A stretch of DNA of 64,000 bases from Erythrobacter sp. JK5 (GCF_018205975.1 NZ_CP073577.1:558001-622000), one strand, 5' to 3'; positions 1-9,256 are shown, numbered from the stretch's first letter. Made by a program: numbers and translations. Notes: generated by a model from the letters alone, not told the origin.

Positions 1-48
1 CGCGCAGCGCACCCTGAAACCGCGCGCCGATTGGCGCGTTGGGCGGCC

Positions 49-1005
49 ATGGACGGACAACATCACGACATTCTGATCATCGGTGCGGGCATGGCCGGGC
101 TGACCTGCGCGACGCGGCTGGCCGAAGCGGGCTACCAGGTCCGCATCATCGACAAGGGCCGCGGGCCGGGCGGGAGGATGGCAGCCCGGCGGGCGGAGAT
201 CGCGGGCGAGGTCGTCTCGTTCGATCACGGTGCGCAGTATTTCACCGCGCGCGATCCCTCTTTCCGGGAGGTCGTGGAGGAGTGGGCGGCACAGGGCGTC
301 GTCGCCCCCTGGCCTGCCGCAGGCGACGACGCGTGGGTTGGCGTTCCCGGAATGAACGGACCGATCCGGGCGATGGCGGATTCGCTCGATGTGAATTGGG
401 GTATTCGTGCCGAGAGCATCGCGCGCAGTGCCGAAGGATGGCGCATCGAAGCGGGAGAAAGTTCTCTCACCGCGCAAACGGTACTTGTCGCGGTTCCAGC
501 TGAGCAGTCTTGCGCGTTGCTGAAACCGGTCGTGCCACAACTCGCTGCACTCGCCGGTTCCGTTCGGTCCGAACCGTGCTGGGCCGTGATGGCTGCCTTT
601 GCCGGACGGCTCGCGATCGAAGCGGACACGTTGCGCGATCCCGATGCGTGCATTTCATGGGCTGCGCGCAATTCGGCCAAGCCCGGGCGCTTGGGCACCG
701 AATGCTGGGTCCTGCACGCGTCGCCCGCGCGCAGTCGGGACCTTCTCGACGGGCCCGGCGAGGAGGTCGGGCCGCTGCTGCTGGCGGATTTCTTCGACCA
801 GACCGGAGCCGATCCGGTCTCTCCGATCCATCTCGTCGCGCATCGCTGGCTCTATGCCATGCCCGAAAAGGCCGGAGGCGAACCCGCGCGCTACGATGCC
901 GAGGCACGGATCGGCATCGCCGGCGACTACCTGCATTCGCCGCGGGTCGAGGGCGCGTTCCTGTCGGGCCGCGCGCTCGCCGAAAAGGTGCTGGCAGCCG
1001 CATAA
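49..1005 (+). CDS. NAD(P)/FAD-dependent oxidoreductase, renalase-like
   Basis: This is a 318-aa flavoprotein of the amine-oxidase/renalase type. The N-terminus carries the FAD-binding Rossmann motif GAGMAGL about ten residues in, followed by the acidic end of the second beta strand (IIDKGRGPGG) and an RMAARR segment typical of this group. The C-terminal GDYLHSPRVEGAFLSGRALA stretch is the usual second FAD contact. The ATG at 49 was chosen because it lies directly before the Rossmann strand; a TTG at 31 would add six residues. The substrate cannot be read from the sequence. It lies 63 bp upstream of the SDR gene and may be co-transcribed. Confidence 0.85.
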   Translation: MDGQHHDILIIGAGMAGLTCATRLAEAGYQVRIIDKGRGPGGRMAARRAEIAGEVVSFDHGAQYFTARDPSFREVVEEWAAQGVVAPWPAAGDDAWVGVPGMNGPIRAMADSLDVNWGIRAESIARSAEGWRIEAGESSLTAQTVLVAVPAEQSCALLKPVVPQLAALAGSVRSEPCWAVMAAFAGRLAIEADTLRDPDACISWAARNSAKPGRLGTECWVLHASPARSRDLLDGPGEEVGPLLLADFFDQTGADPVSPIHLVAHRWLYAMPEKAGGEPARYDAEARIGIAGDYLHSPRVEGAFLSGRALAEKVLAAA

Positions 1006-1068
1006 GCGCTAGTGGACGCGGCTCGCGCGCCGCGCTTACCTCGCCGCAGACCAGCGGGGAGAGAATGC

Positions 1069-1833
1069 ATGCAGGACCTGTTCGACCTTACCGGCAAGAC
1101 CGCAGTGATTACCGGGGCCGGGCGCGGCATCGGAGAGGGCATCGCCCACCTGCTTGCCGAAGCGGGCGCCAACGTCGTCTGCGCGGCGCGCTCGGCAGAC
1201 CAGATCGAACAGGTCGCCGAGGCGATCAACGCCCGCAATTCGGCGGGCAGGGCGGTGGCGCACGTCACCGACGTATCGCGTGAGGAAGACATGGAAGCGC
1301 TCGCCCAGCGCGCGGTCGACGAATTCGGGCGGCTCGATATCTGGATCAACAACGCGGGCGGATCGTTGGTCTCCGCGCCGCTGGTCGAGCTCGCCCCGGC
1401 AGAATGGGACAAGACGCTCGCGGTCAACCTCACTTCGGTATTCTGGGGGGTGCGCGCGGCGGTCAAGCACATGACAGACGGCGGCTCGATCGTGAACACC
1501 TCGAGCATGGCGGGGCGCGATCCGTTTCCCGGCAGCGGCCACTACAGCGCGGCCAAGGCGGGGGTGAGCATGCTGACCAAGACGCTCGCGCTCGAGCTTG
1601 GCCCGCAGAAGATCCGGGTGAACGCGATCCTGCCCGGCTTCGTGCCGACCGATACGGTGAAGCAGGCGCTCGACATGACCGACGAGGATTTCGGCCCGCT
1701 GCTGGAACAGCTGAACCTGCCCGCCGGGCGGCTTGGCACCCCGCGCGATATCGCCGCCTGCGTGCTCTACCTGGTCGGCGATTCGGGCGAATGGGTGACC
1801 GGGCAGAACCTGGTCGTGGCGGGGACGGTCTGA
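1069..1833 (+). CDS. SDR family oxidoreductase
   Basis: This is a 254-aa classical short-chain dehydrogenase/reductase, an NAD(P)-dependent cytosolic enzyme. Visible motifs are the cofactor glycine motif TGAGRGIG, the NNAG motif, the catalytic serine in NTSSMAG, and the YSAAK active-site tetrad segment. Length is normal for the family. The ATG at 1069 was chosen over an upstream in-frame start because a purine-rich GGGGAGAG sits just before it. The C-terminal TGQNLVVAGT is the family's usual end. The substrate is not predictable. Confidence 0.9.
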   Translation: MQDLFDLTGKTAVITGAGRGIGEGIAHLLAEAGANVVCAARSADQIEQVAEAINARNSAGRAVAHVTDVSREEDMEALAQRAVDEFGRLDIWINNAGGSLVSAPLVELAPAEWDKTLAVNLTSVFWGVRAAVKHMTDGGSIVNTSSMAGRDPFPGSGHYSAAKAGVSMLTKTLALELGPQKIRVNAILPGFVPTDTVKQALDMTDEDFGPLLEQLNLPAGRLGTPRDIAACVLYLVGDSGEWVTGQNLVVAGTV

Positions 1834-1838
1834 CCTGA

Positions 1839-1858
1839 GCACCCGCATCCTCGGGTGC
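1839..1858 (+). terminator. stem-loop after the SDR gene
   Basis: GCACCCG and CGGGTGC form a 7-bp stem around a 6-nt loop, starting five bases after the SDR stop codon. No clean U-tract follows, so termination is likely but not certain. Confidence 0.45.
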
Positions 1859-1900
1859 GTCTTCGGTGCGAACCGGCGGATGCCGGTCGATGCGGCACAG

Positions 1901-1975
1901 TGGCTGGGGTGGCAGGGATCGAACCTGCGAATGCCGGTACCAAAAACCGGTGCCTTACCACTTGGCTACACCCCA
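1901..1975 (-). tRNA. tRNA-Gln (anticodon UUG)
   Basis: The minus strand reads as a 75-nt cloverleaf with the acceptor stem TGGGGTG/CACCCCA, discriminator G and an encoded CCA end. The anticodon loop contains TTTTTGG, giving UUG, with a 5-bp anticodon stem (ACCGG/CCGGT). The T arm is GCAGG-TTCGATC-CCTGC. UUG decodes glutamine CAA and, by wobble, CAG. Confidence 0.96.
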
Positions 1976-1989
1976 GCAGAGTGGCGGGC

Positions 1990-2017
1990 ATATAACGCCT
2001 CGGGCGGGGATGTGAAG
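1990..2017 (-). promoter_or_regulatory. candidate promoter of tRNA-Gln
   Basis: On the minus strand a TTATAT -10 hexamer lies 14 bases before the mature tRNA 5' end. CTTCAC at 16-bp spacing is a weak -35. The distance fits a primary transcript with a very short 5' leader. Confidence 0.5.
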
Positions 2018-2031
2018 GGGTGAAAGGGCAG

Positions 2032-3411
2032 TTACGCGGGCGCGGCGCGGCGGGCCGAGAGGTCCGCTTCGACCCGGTCGATCACCGCGCGGTCGATCCC
2101 GTAAAAGAACAGCGCGGTTGCCGCCGGGATCATCACCGCTGCCGGAATGACGGCAAAGGCAAGCTGGATGCCCATCTGCGCAGTCTCGGATTGCTGCGCC
2201 CCCTTCACGAACCCGGTGATGTCGAGCATCACGCCCGGTATCGCCGATCCGAACGCGATCCCCGCCTTGACGCCGAACACCGACGCCGCGACCACCAGCG
2301 CGGTCATCTGCCGCCCGGATTTCCAGTCGATGAATTCGGCAATGTCGGTGAACATCGCAAACGACAGCACCATCAGCATCCCGAACCCGATCCCGACGAC
2401 ATACTGCACCAGCGTCTGCGGCCCGATCGCATCGAGCGGCAGGAAATAGAACAGCGTGATCATCGCCGCCTTGAGCACGCCCGCTGCGATCAGCAGGTGT
2501 GCTTTCTCGAAGCGCTTCTGCAGGACATTGCCGACGATCACCCCGGTCACCTGCCCCAGCGCCAGCGCGGTCAGGAACAGGGCGGTCCGGTCGAGGAACA
2601 GCAACACCGGCGATCCGTCGTCGCCGACGACATACTTGAAGAAGAACAGCGCGCTTCCCGCGCGTGAGGCGATCGCGGTGACGCCGAGGATCGCCGCGAC
2701 CGCGACCGCGATCCACGGCCCGGTGCGCACCAGCACGCCCAGATCGCTCCAGGGCGATGCGTTGGATTCGGCGGGCGGGATGCGCTCCCGCGTCGTCATG
2801 AAGGTCGTGAGCAGGCACAGCGTCGCGACGATCGCGATGCAGCAGACCGTCAGCAGGATCCCGAGCGCCTCGTCTCCGCCGCCGAATTCGCGCACCAGCG
2901 TGGTCGCAAGCACCCCGATCAGGATGCTCCCCGTCGCGGAAAAGAACATCCGGTAGGCGGTGACGCTGGCGCGCTCGCGCGAAGACGGCGAAATCACGCC
3001 CAGCAGACCGCCATAGGGCACGTTCACCGCGGTGAAAGCGAGCATCGAGAGCGAATAGGTGACATAGGCCCAGATCAGCAGCGAGGTTGTGCTCATCGTG
3101 GGGGCCGAAAAGATCAGCACCAGCGAAATCGCGAGCGGGATCGGGCCGAACAGCAAATAGGGACGGTAGCGGCCCCAGCGGGTGCGGGTGCGATCGGCGA
3201 TCACGCCCATCATCGGATCGGTGACGGCGTCGATCAGCTTGGTGAGCAACAGCATCAGCGCGATCGCCGCCGGGGCCAGTCCGCCGAGATCGACGAAGTA
3301 ATAGAGCAGGAAGACGCCGAAGAAATTGAGGATCAGCCCGGCGGCGAGATCGCCGATGCCGTAGCCGAGCTTTTCCGAAAGCCTGATCTTCGCGCTGCCC
3401 GTCGATGCCAA
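2032..3411 (-). CDS. MFS sugar:cation symporter (GPH family)
   Basis: This is a polytopic inner-membrane transporter of about 460 aa, glycoside-pentoside-hexuronide (GPH) type of the major facilitator superfamily. The N-terminus SEKLGYGIGDLAAGLIL is the family's helix-1 signature. KLIDAVTDPMMGVIADRTRTRWGRYRP is the conserved loop 2-3 segment with DP..G..aDrT.srwGr. About 12 hydrophobic helices are visible. No ATG exists near the start. TTG at 3411 is preferred because AAGGGAA lies seven bases upstream; TTG at 3435 would add eight residues. GPH carriers usually move sugars or glycosides with H+ or Na+; the substrate here is unknown. Confidence 0.85.
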   Translation of the reverse strand: MASTGSAKIRLSEKLGYGIGDLAAGLILNFFGVFLLYYFVDLGGLAPAAIALMLLLTKLIDAVTDPMMGVIADRTRTRWGRYRPYLLFGPIPLAISLVLIFSAPTMSTTSLLIWAYVTYSLSMLAFTAVNVPYGGLLGVISPSSRERASVTAYRMFFSATGSILIGVLATTLVREFGGGDEALGILLTVCCIAIVATLCLLTTFMTTRERIPPAESNASPWSDLGVLVRTGPWIAVAVAAILGVTAIASRAGSALFFFKYVVGDDGSPVLLFLDRTALFLTALALGQVTGVIVGNVLQKRFEKAHLLIAAGVLKAAMITLFYFLPLDAIGPQTLVQYVVGIGFGMLMVLSFAMFTDIAEFIDWKSGRQMTALVVAASVFGVKAGIAFGSAIPGVMLDITGFVKGAQQSETAQMGIQLAFAVIPAAVMIPAATALFFYGIDRAVIDRVEADLSARRAAPA

Positions 3412-3494
3412 ACCGGTTTCCCTTCGGAGACGCAATGGGCCGAAACCCCGCAGGGTTCCAGCCCGGATGCGTAGTCAGCAGCGCGGGCGCGCCG

Positions 3495-4355
3495 TCATTC
3501 GAGCGTCTTGCCTTCGAAATCGGCCGCCGAATGCCGCTCGCGCAGCTGGGTGGATTCATCGTCGCCCCACACCTTGTTGACGATCCGCCCGCGCTTCACC
3601 GCCGGACGCGCGGCGATTTCCTTCACCCAGCGCCCCACGTGTTCGTATTCGTCGATCGACAGGAAGCGTTTCGCATCGTTGTAGATTCCGCCGAACACGA
3701 ACGGTGCGAGCCATGGGAAATTGGCGATATCGGCGATGGTGTACTCGTCGCCGGCGAGGAACCGGCTGTCCGCCAGCCGCTTGTCGGCCACGTCGAAGAT
3801 CCGCTTGGTCTCCATCGCGTAGCGATTGATCGGGTATTCGTATTTCTCCGGCGCGTAGGCGTAGAAATGGCCGAAGCCGCCGCCGATGAAAGGGCCGGTG
3901 CCGACCTGCCAGAACACCCAGCTGAGCACCTCGGCGCGCGCGGCCGGATCGGTCGGCAGGAACTCGCCGAACTTTTCCGCCAGGTGGACCAGGATAGCGC
4001 CGCTCTCGAACACGCGGAACGGCCGGTCTCCGCTGTTGTCGAGCAGCGCGGGAATCTTCGAATTCGGATTGATGTTCACGAAGCCGCTGGTGAACTGTTC
4101 ACCTTCGCCGATATTGACCGTGTAGGCATCGTATTCCGCGCCCGCGTGCCCTTTTTCGAGCAGCTCCTCGAGCATCACCGTCACCTTCACCCCGTTGGGC
4201 GTGGCGAGCGAATAGAGCTGGAACGGATGCTCGCCCTGCGGCAGCGCCTTGTCCTCGCGCGCGCCCGAGGTGGGGCGATTGATATTGGCGAAACGCCCGC
4301 CGGATTCGGTGTCGGAGCTCCAGACTTCGGGCGGGGTGTAGGTGGGATCGGCCAT
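3495..4355 (-). CDS. yghU: glutathione-dependent disulfide-bond oxidoreductase YghU-like
   Basis: This is a 286-aa cytosolic glutathione S-transferase-fold protein of the YghU/Nu class; E. coli YghU is 288 aa. The long N-terminal extension before the thioredoxin fold (about residues 1-45), the NPNSKIPAL segment and ESGAILVHLAEKFG are diagnostic. The C-terminal helical domain carries LAGDEYTIADIANFPWLAP. The family reduces disulfides and peroxides with two bound glutathiones. The ATG has a strong AAGGAG eight bases upstream. It is divergent from the topoisomerase gene, with 117 bp between the starts. Confidence 0.9.
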   Translation of the reverse strand: MADPTYTPPEVWSSDTESGGRFANINRPTSGAREDKALPQGEHPFQLYSLATPNGVKVTVMLEELLEKGHAGAEYDAYTVNIGEGEQFTSGFVNINPNSKIPALLDNSGDRPFRVFESGAILVHLAEKFGEFLPTDPAARAEVLSWVFWQVGTGPFIGGGFGHFYAYAPEKYEYPINRYAMETKRIFDVADKRLADSRFLAGDEYTIADIANFPWLAPFVFGGIYNDAKRFLSIDEYEHVGRWVKEIAARPAVKRGRIVNKVWGDDESTQLRERHSAADFEGKTLE

Positions 4356-4472
4356 TCGGCTCTGCTCCTTGTTATGAAGGATGGTTGTCGTTCTGACCCG
4401 CTTTCGAGGTGGGCTATCGCAACGCCGAAGGCAAGGCGGAACCGGGCCGGTGGCTGGCGCATTTCCTTGACG

Positions 4473-5483
4473 ATGGAAAAGCTTATCTATGTCGATGACG
4501 GGTTGCCGGGCATCACGCGCAAGGGCGCGGGGACGGGATTTGCCTATTACACGCCCGACGGCGACCTGATCCGGTCGCGCAAGGAGCGGGCTCGGTTGAA
4601 CGCGATCGCGCTTCCACCGGCCTATCGCGATGCTTGGTTCTGTCCCATGGCCAACGGTCATATCCTTGCCACCGGCTATGACGACAAGGCGCGCAAGCAA
4701 TATCGCTATCACCCCGATTTCCGGACTTTGCGCGAAGGCGAAAAGTTCGATCGGGCGCGCGAATTCGGCGAAAGGCTGCCCGCAATGCGCCGCCGCGTCG
4801 AACGCGACATCAAGGGCGACGAGGCGACGCGAAGCCGGGTCCTCGCAGCGGTTGTGCGGCTGCTCGACATGGGGTTCGTGCGGATCGGCAACGAGGTCTA
4901 CAAGAAGACCAACAACTCCTTCGGTGCTTCCACCCTCAAGGATCGGCACGCGACCATATCGGGCAGTTCGGTCGAACTGCGCTTCGTCGGCAAGGGCGGG
5001 AAAGAGCGCCGCGTCGCCTTGCAGGACGAGGAGCTTGCCCGCGCGGTCGAGGATGCGCGCGATGTGCCCGGAGATCACCTGTTCCAGTATCACGACGCGG
5101 ACGGCGAGCGGCAGTCGATCGGCAGCGCCGACGTCAACGACTACATCCGCGAAACCATGGATGAACAATTTTCGGCCAAGGGCTTTCGCACCTGGCATGC
5201 CAGCGTGCTCGCCTTCTCGATGCTGGCCGAGGCGCGCGAGCGCCCGACCATTTCCGCTGTGCTCGAAGAGGTTTCCGACAAGCTTGGCAACACACCGACG
5301 GTGGCGCGCAACAGCTATATTCACCCGGCCGTGATTGACATCCTTTCACGCGACAACGGCTGGGAAGAGTGGCGCGAGAAGCAGGAACTGCCGCGCGCGA
5401 CGCGATACCTCACCCGGCACGAGCGCGGCCTGCTGGCGCTGCTGGACGAGGCCCCGCAGGCGGCGGAACTGCTTGCCGCCTAG
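4473..5483 (+). CDS. DNA topoisomerase IB
   Basis: This is a 336-aa poxvirus-type topoisomerase IB that relaxes supercoils through a 3'-phosphotyrosyl intermediate. The catalytic set is visible: Arg137 (FVRIGNE), Lys174 (GKGGK), Arg239 and His242 (FRTWHAS), and the nucleophile Tyr282 (NSYIHP). The N-terminal small domain spans about residues 1-85. The ATG at 4473 follows the divergent YghU promoter region. Bacterial TopIB is patchily distributed and thought to be horizontally acquired, although codon use here resembles the neighbours. Confidence 0.93.
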   Translation: MEKLIYVDDGLPGITRKGAGTGFAYYTPDGDLIRSRKERARLNAIALPPAYRDAWFCPMANGHILATGYDDKARKQYRYHPDFRTLREGEKFDRAREFGERLPAMRRRVERDIKGDEATRSRVLAAVVRLLDMGFVRIGNEVYKKTNNSFGASTLKDRHATISGSSVELRFVGKGGKERRVALQDEELARAVEDARDVPGDHLFQYHDADGERQSIGSADVNDYIRETMDEQFSAKGFRTWHASVLAFSMLAEARERPTISAVLEEVSDKLGNTPTVARNSYIHPAVIDILSRDNGWEEWREKQELPRATRYLTRHERGLLALLDEAPQAAELLAA

Positions 5484-5546
5484 GAAGTCGGCGCGATTGC
5501 GGCTAGAGGCCCCTGAAGTAGCGCATTTCCGGGAGCTTGCCATAGC

Positions 5547-7607
5547 ATGGGTGACACCGCACACCGCTTTTACGACATGCACGCGCATGGCTTCGTGCGC
5601 GTGGCGACCGCTACCCCGCGTTCGCGCACGGCGGATGTGGCCGCAAACACCGCCGGGGTGATCGCCGAGGCGAAGCGCGCGCACGCGGCGAACGTCGACC
5701 TGGTGGTCTATCCCGAACTTTGTCTGTCCTCCTACGCGATCGACGATCTGCATTTGCAGAACGCCCTGCTCGACCGGGTCGAGCGCGCGGTCGGCGAAGT
5801 GGTCGCGGCATCGAAGGAGATCGCGCCGGTGCTGGTGATCGGCGCACCGCTGCGCCGCACGGGCAAGCTGTACAATTGCGCGCTGGTGATCGCGGGCGGC
5901 GAACTGCTCGGCGTGATCCCCAAGAGCTACCTTCCGAACTATCGCGAATTCTACGAGAAGCGGCACTTCGCACACGGCCGCGACTGCCGGGATCTGTGGA
6001 TCGGCGTGAACGGCGAGGAAGCGCCGTTCGGCACCGATCTCGTGTTTGCCGCCGCCAACCTTCCCGGCTTCATTTTCGGGGTGGAGATCTGCGAGGATTT
6101 CTGGGCGCCCAATCCGCCTGGCACGCTGGCGGCGCTCGCCGGAGCGCAGATCCTGTGCAACCTTTCCGCCTCGCCGATTACCATCGGCCGCGCCGACGAC
6201 CGCAAGCTCCATTGCCGCAGTTCCTCGGCACGCAGCATTTGCGCCTATGTCTATTCGGCCAGCGGCTACGGCGAGAGCACCACCGACCTGTCGTGGGACG
6301 GGCAGGGGGTGATCTACGAGCTCGGAGACCTGCTGGCGGAAAGCGAACGGTTCGACACCGATCCGGAGCTGTGCGTGGTCGATATCGACCTCGATCGGAT
6401 CGCGGGCGAACGGCTGCGCAACCAGACCTTCTCCGACGCTGCCGAAGCGCACGGGCGGCCCGAAGACACGTATCGCCGGGTGGTGTTCGAGCACGCCTTT
6501 ACCGAAGGCGATATCGGTCTGCAGCGGCCGACGCGCCGGTTCCCGTTCGTGCCCAACCGCAGTCAGGCGCTCGACGAGGATTGTTACGAGGCGTTCAATA
6601 TTCAGGTCGATGCGCTGATGCGGCGGATCGAGGCGACCGGAGCGAAATCGCTCGCGATCGGCATTTCGGGTGGGCTCGACAGCACCCACGCGCTGATCGT
6701 CGCGGCCAAGGCCTGCGACCGGCTGGGCCTGCCGCGTACCACCATCCGCGGTTACACCATGCCCGGCTTCGCAACCTCGGACCAGACGAAGTCGAACGCC
6801 TGGAAGCTGATGGAAGCGATGGAGATCACTGCCGAGGAGATCGACATCAAGCCGGTCGCGCTCAAGATGTTCGAGGATATGGGCCACCCCTTCGCCGATG
6901 GCGAGCCGGTGCACGACATCACGTTCGAAAACGTGCAGGCGGGGCTGCGCACCGATTACCTGTTCCGGCTCGCGGGGCAGCATGGCGGGTTCGTGATCGG
7001 GACCGGCGACCTCAGCGAACTCGCGCTTGGCTGGTGCACCTATGGCGTGGGCGATCACATGAGCCATTACGGGGTCAACGCCGGGGTGCCGAAGACTCTG
7101 ATCCAGTACCTGATCCGCTGGTCGATCCAGACCGGGCAGTTCAGCGATGCCTGTTCGCAGGTGCTGGGCGCGATCGTCGATACCGAGATTTCGCCCGAGC
7201 TGGTCCCGGCGGGGGCGGACGGCGCGATCCAGTCGACCGAGAGCATCATCGGCCCCTACGAACTCAACGATTTCTTCCTGCACCACACGATCCGCTGGGG
7301 CCAGCGCCCGAGCAAGATCGCGTTCCTGGCGTGGCATGCATGGAAGGACGCGGCCGCCGGCCAGTGGCCCGAGGGGTTTCCGGAAGATCGCAAGAACCAG
7401 TACGACCTTCCGACCATTGCCGACTGGCTCGAGAAATTCCTCAAGCGCTTCTTCGGTTTCAGCCAGTTCAAGCGCAGCGCGCTGCCCAACGGGCCGAAGG
7501 TGAGTTCGGGAGGGGCACTGTCGCCGCGCGGAGACTGGCGTGCCCCGTCCGACGCGGTCGCCGACGTGTGGGTCGAAGAACTGCGCGACAGCCTGCCCGA
7601 TTGCTGA
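5547..7607 (+). CDS. nadE: glutamine-dependent NAD+ synthetase
   Basis: This 686-aa two-domain enzyme makes NAD+ from deamido-NAD+ and glutamine, the last step of NAD synthesis. The N-terminal nitrilase-like glutaminase domain has the triad Glu57 (YPELCLSS), Lys126 (IPKSYLPN) and Cys182 (VEICEDFW). The C-terminal ammonia-dependent synthetase domain has the ATP pyrophosphatase P-loop SGGLDS near residue 370 and GTGDLSELALGW. Length fits the long, ammonia-channelling form. A strong hairpin follows the stop. Confidence 0.96.
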   Translation: MGDTAHRFYDMHAHGFVRVATATPRSRTADVAANTAGVIAEAKRAHAANVDLVVYPELCLSSYAIDDLHLQNALLDRVERAVGEVVAASKEIAPVLVIGAPLRRTGKLYNCALVIAGGELLGVIPKSYLPNYREFYEKRHFAHGRDCRDLWIGVNGEEAPFGTDLVFAAANLPGFIFGVEICEDFWAPNPPGTLAALAGAQILCNLSASPITIGRADDRKLHCRSSSARSICAYVYSASGYGESTTDLSWDGQGVIYELGDLLAESERFDTDPELCVVDIDLDRIAGERLRNQTFSDAAEAHGRPEDTYRRVVFEHAFTEGDIGLQRPTRRFPFVPNRSQALDEDCYEAFNIQVDALMRRIEATGAKSLAIGISGGLDSTHALIVAAKACDRLGLPRTTIRGYTMPGFATSDQTKSNAWKLMEAMEITAEEIDIKPVALKMFEDMGHPFADGEPVHDITFENVQAGLRTDYLFRLAGQHGGFVIGTGDLSELALGWCTYGVGDHMSHYGVNAGVPKTLIQYLIRWSIQTGQFSDACSQVLGAIVDTEISPELVPAGADGAIQSTESIIGPYELNDFFLHHTIRWGQRPSKIAFLAWHAWKDAAAGQWPEGFPEDRKNQYDLPTIADWLEKFLKRFFGFSQFKRSALPNGPKVSSGGALSPRGDWRAPSDAVADVWVEELRDSLPDC

Positions 7608-7612
7608 TGCAA

Positions 7613-7643
7613 GAAAGCCGGGGTGCATCGCTGCACCCCGGCT
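7613..7643 (+). terminator. strong hairpin after nadE
   Basis: A perfect 12-bp stem, AGCCGGGGTGCA and its complement around TCGC, starts eight bases after the nadE stop. Flanking GCAAG/CTTGC can extend it. There is no U-tract, as is common in GC-rich genomes; it probably ends nadE and could also act on the convergent azoR transcript. Confidence 0.65.
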
Positions 7644-7762
7644 CTTGCGACCCTCCAGGGGCTCTCCGGTGCTTCGTGACCGATCGGCACGAAACTGCAT
7701 TTTGAGAGACAACGCCGCGAGCCACGCAAAGGTTCCGGGCACCAGGCAATCCGGCGTCCCCG

Positions 7763-8356
7763 TCAGGCTGCCAGCTTTTCGATCTCGGATTTCGCTTCGG
7801 CGATCTTTTCATCGGCGTTTTCGCCCATGATGCCGTCGGCGGCGATCACCTGCTCGGTCTCGATGCCGAGGAAGCCGAGGAAGAACTTCAGCCACTTGGT
7901 CATCAGGTCCGCGTCGCTGCCGACCGGAACGCCGCCGGATGCGACCGCGATATAGGCCTTCTTGCCGGTCAGCAGGCCCTCGGGGCCGTTCTCGGTGTAT
8001 TTGAAGGTAGTCCCTGCGCGGGCGACGAGATCGGCCCAGCTCTTGACCGTGGCGGGCACGCTGAAATTGTAGATCGGGGTCGAGATCACGATCGTGTCGG
8101 CGGCCTGCAACTCGGCGATCAGCGCGTTGCCGATCCTGGCAAGCTCGGCCTGTTCGGGCGTGCGCTCCGACGCGGGAGTGAGGTTTGCCGTGTGCCGCTC
8201 GTGGGTCAGATAGGGGATGTCGTTGGTCGACAGATCTCGGCGGGTGACACTGGCACCCGATTGCGCAGCGAGTTTTTCGACCAGCTTGTCGCCGAGATCG
8301 CGCGAAACGCTGTCGTCGTCGCGGATGCTGGCGGAGAGGTAGAGGATGTTGGACAT
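7763..8356 (-). CDS. azoR: FMN-dependent NADH-azoreductase
   Basis: This is a 197-aa flavodoxin-fold quinone/azo reductase. The N-terminal LYLSASIRDDDSVSRDL binds FMN phosphate, followed by the PIYNFSVPATVKSWADLV active-site loop and ASGGVPVG. The enzyme reduces quinones and azo bonds with NADH by a ping-pong mechanism. The start at 8356 has AAAGGAAT upstream. It lies 81 bp downstream of the pirin gene, and both are divergent from a LysR regulator, an arrangement typical of quinone or electrophile stress response. Confidence 0.93.
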   Translation of the reverse strand: MSNILYLSASIRDDDSVSRDLGDKLVEKLAAQSGASVTRRDLSTNDIPYLTHERHTANLTPASERTPEQAELARIGNALIAELQAADTIVISTPIYNFSVPATVKSWADLVARAGTTFKYTENGPEGLLTGKKAYIAVASGGVPVGSDADLMTKWLKFFLGFLGIETEQVIAADGIMGENADEKIAEAKSEIEKLAA

Positions 8357-8437
8357 GGGAATTCCTTTCTCGATTAGGGGGTTGTGAAAGGAACGACCGG
8401 GGCGGGGGATCGGTCCCCGGTCGTTCCGATGTGGGGG

Positions 8438-9139
8438 CTAAGCGGCGTCGACCAGGACGACTTCGCTGTCTTCGAGCGCGGTGATGGTCACAGCCTCGAG
8501 CTGGGTGATGGCGACACCGTCGCGGGCACTCGCCTCCACGTCGTCGATCCGCACCTTGCCGGTTGCGGGGACGAGGTAGAGGTGCCGGTCGGCGCTGCGC
8601 GGGGTGTAGGTCACGCTTTCGCCGGCCTTGATCGTTGCGCCGAGCACGCGGGCATCGGTGCGGATGGGCAGCGCATCATTGTCGTTGGCCGAGCCGCTGG
8701 CGAGGGGGACGAACTGCCCGGCGCGGTCGCCCTTCGGAAACTGGCGGGCGCCCCAGGTGGGTTCGCCGCCGCGCTGATCGGGGATGATCCAGATTTGGAA
8801 GATCTGCGTGTCCTCGTCCTCGCGGTTGTATTCCGAATGCTGCACGCCGCTGCCCGCGCTCATCACTTGCACGTCGCCCGCTTCGGTGCGGCCTTCGTTG
8901 CCCATGGAGTCGCGGTGCGTGATCGCGCCTTTGCGGACATAGGTGATGATTTCCATGTCGTTGTGCGGGTGGGTCGGGAAGCCGGTTCCGGCAGCAATCG
9001 TGTCGTCGTTCCAGACGCGCAGGCTGCCCCAGTGGACCCGCGCCGGATCGTGGTAGCCCGCAAACGAGAAGTGGTGATGCGCATCGAGCCAGCCGTGATT
9101 GGCGCTGCCGAGCGAGTTGAAGGGACGAAGTTCGATCAT
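8438..9139 (-). CDS. pirin family protein
   Basis: This is a 233-aa bicupin of the pirin family (YhhW/quercetinase type). The N-terminal cupin carries the metal motif FPTHPHNDMEIITYV and SAGSGVQHSEYN; the C-terminal cupin is degenerate. Some relatives have quercetin 2,3-dioxygenase activity. The start at 9139 is supported by GGAG seven bases upstream; an earlier in-frame start at 9193 would add 18 non-conserved residues. It is probably co-transcribed with azoR and controlled by the divergent LysR protein. Confidence 0.93.
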   Translation of the reverse strand: MIELRPFNSLGSANHGWLDAHHHFSFAGYHDPARVHWGSLRVWNDDTIAAGTGFPTHPHNDMEIITYVRKGAITHRDSMGNEGRTEAGDVQVMSAGSGVQHSEYNREDEDTQIFQIWIIPDQRGGEPTWGARQFPKGDRAGQFVPLASGSANDNDALPIRTDARVLGATIKAGESVTYTPRSADRHLYLVPATGKVRIDDVEASARDGVAITQLEAVTITALEDSEVVLVDAA

Positions 9140-9197
9140 TGTCTGTCTCCTGTGGGAGCAGGGTTGCTCTGTTGAAGCGGGAGATAAGGGCAATGGT

Positions 9198-9249
9198 TCG
9201 CACGGATAAGTGCGATAAAACTTGCCAAGATGTTCAGATTATCCGAACA
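9198..9249. promoter_or_regulatory. two palindromes between pirin and lysR genes
   Basis: The first dyad, 9198-9215, is TCGCAC-N6-GTGCGA. The second, 9231-9249, is TGTTCAGAT-T-ATCCGAACA, matching its own complement in 8 of 9 arm positions with a T-N11-A core typical of LysR-type operators. Both lie between the divergent starts, so they are the likely sites for LysR control of pirin-azoR and for autoregulation. Confidence 0.55.
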
Positions 9250-9256
9250 TACGGGC

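Noticed and set aside
5346..7742. Long minus-strand open frame opposite nadE
   Set aside because: Antisense shadow; the sense strand encodes a complete NAD synthetase with all catalytic residues.
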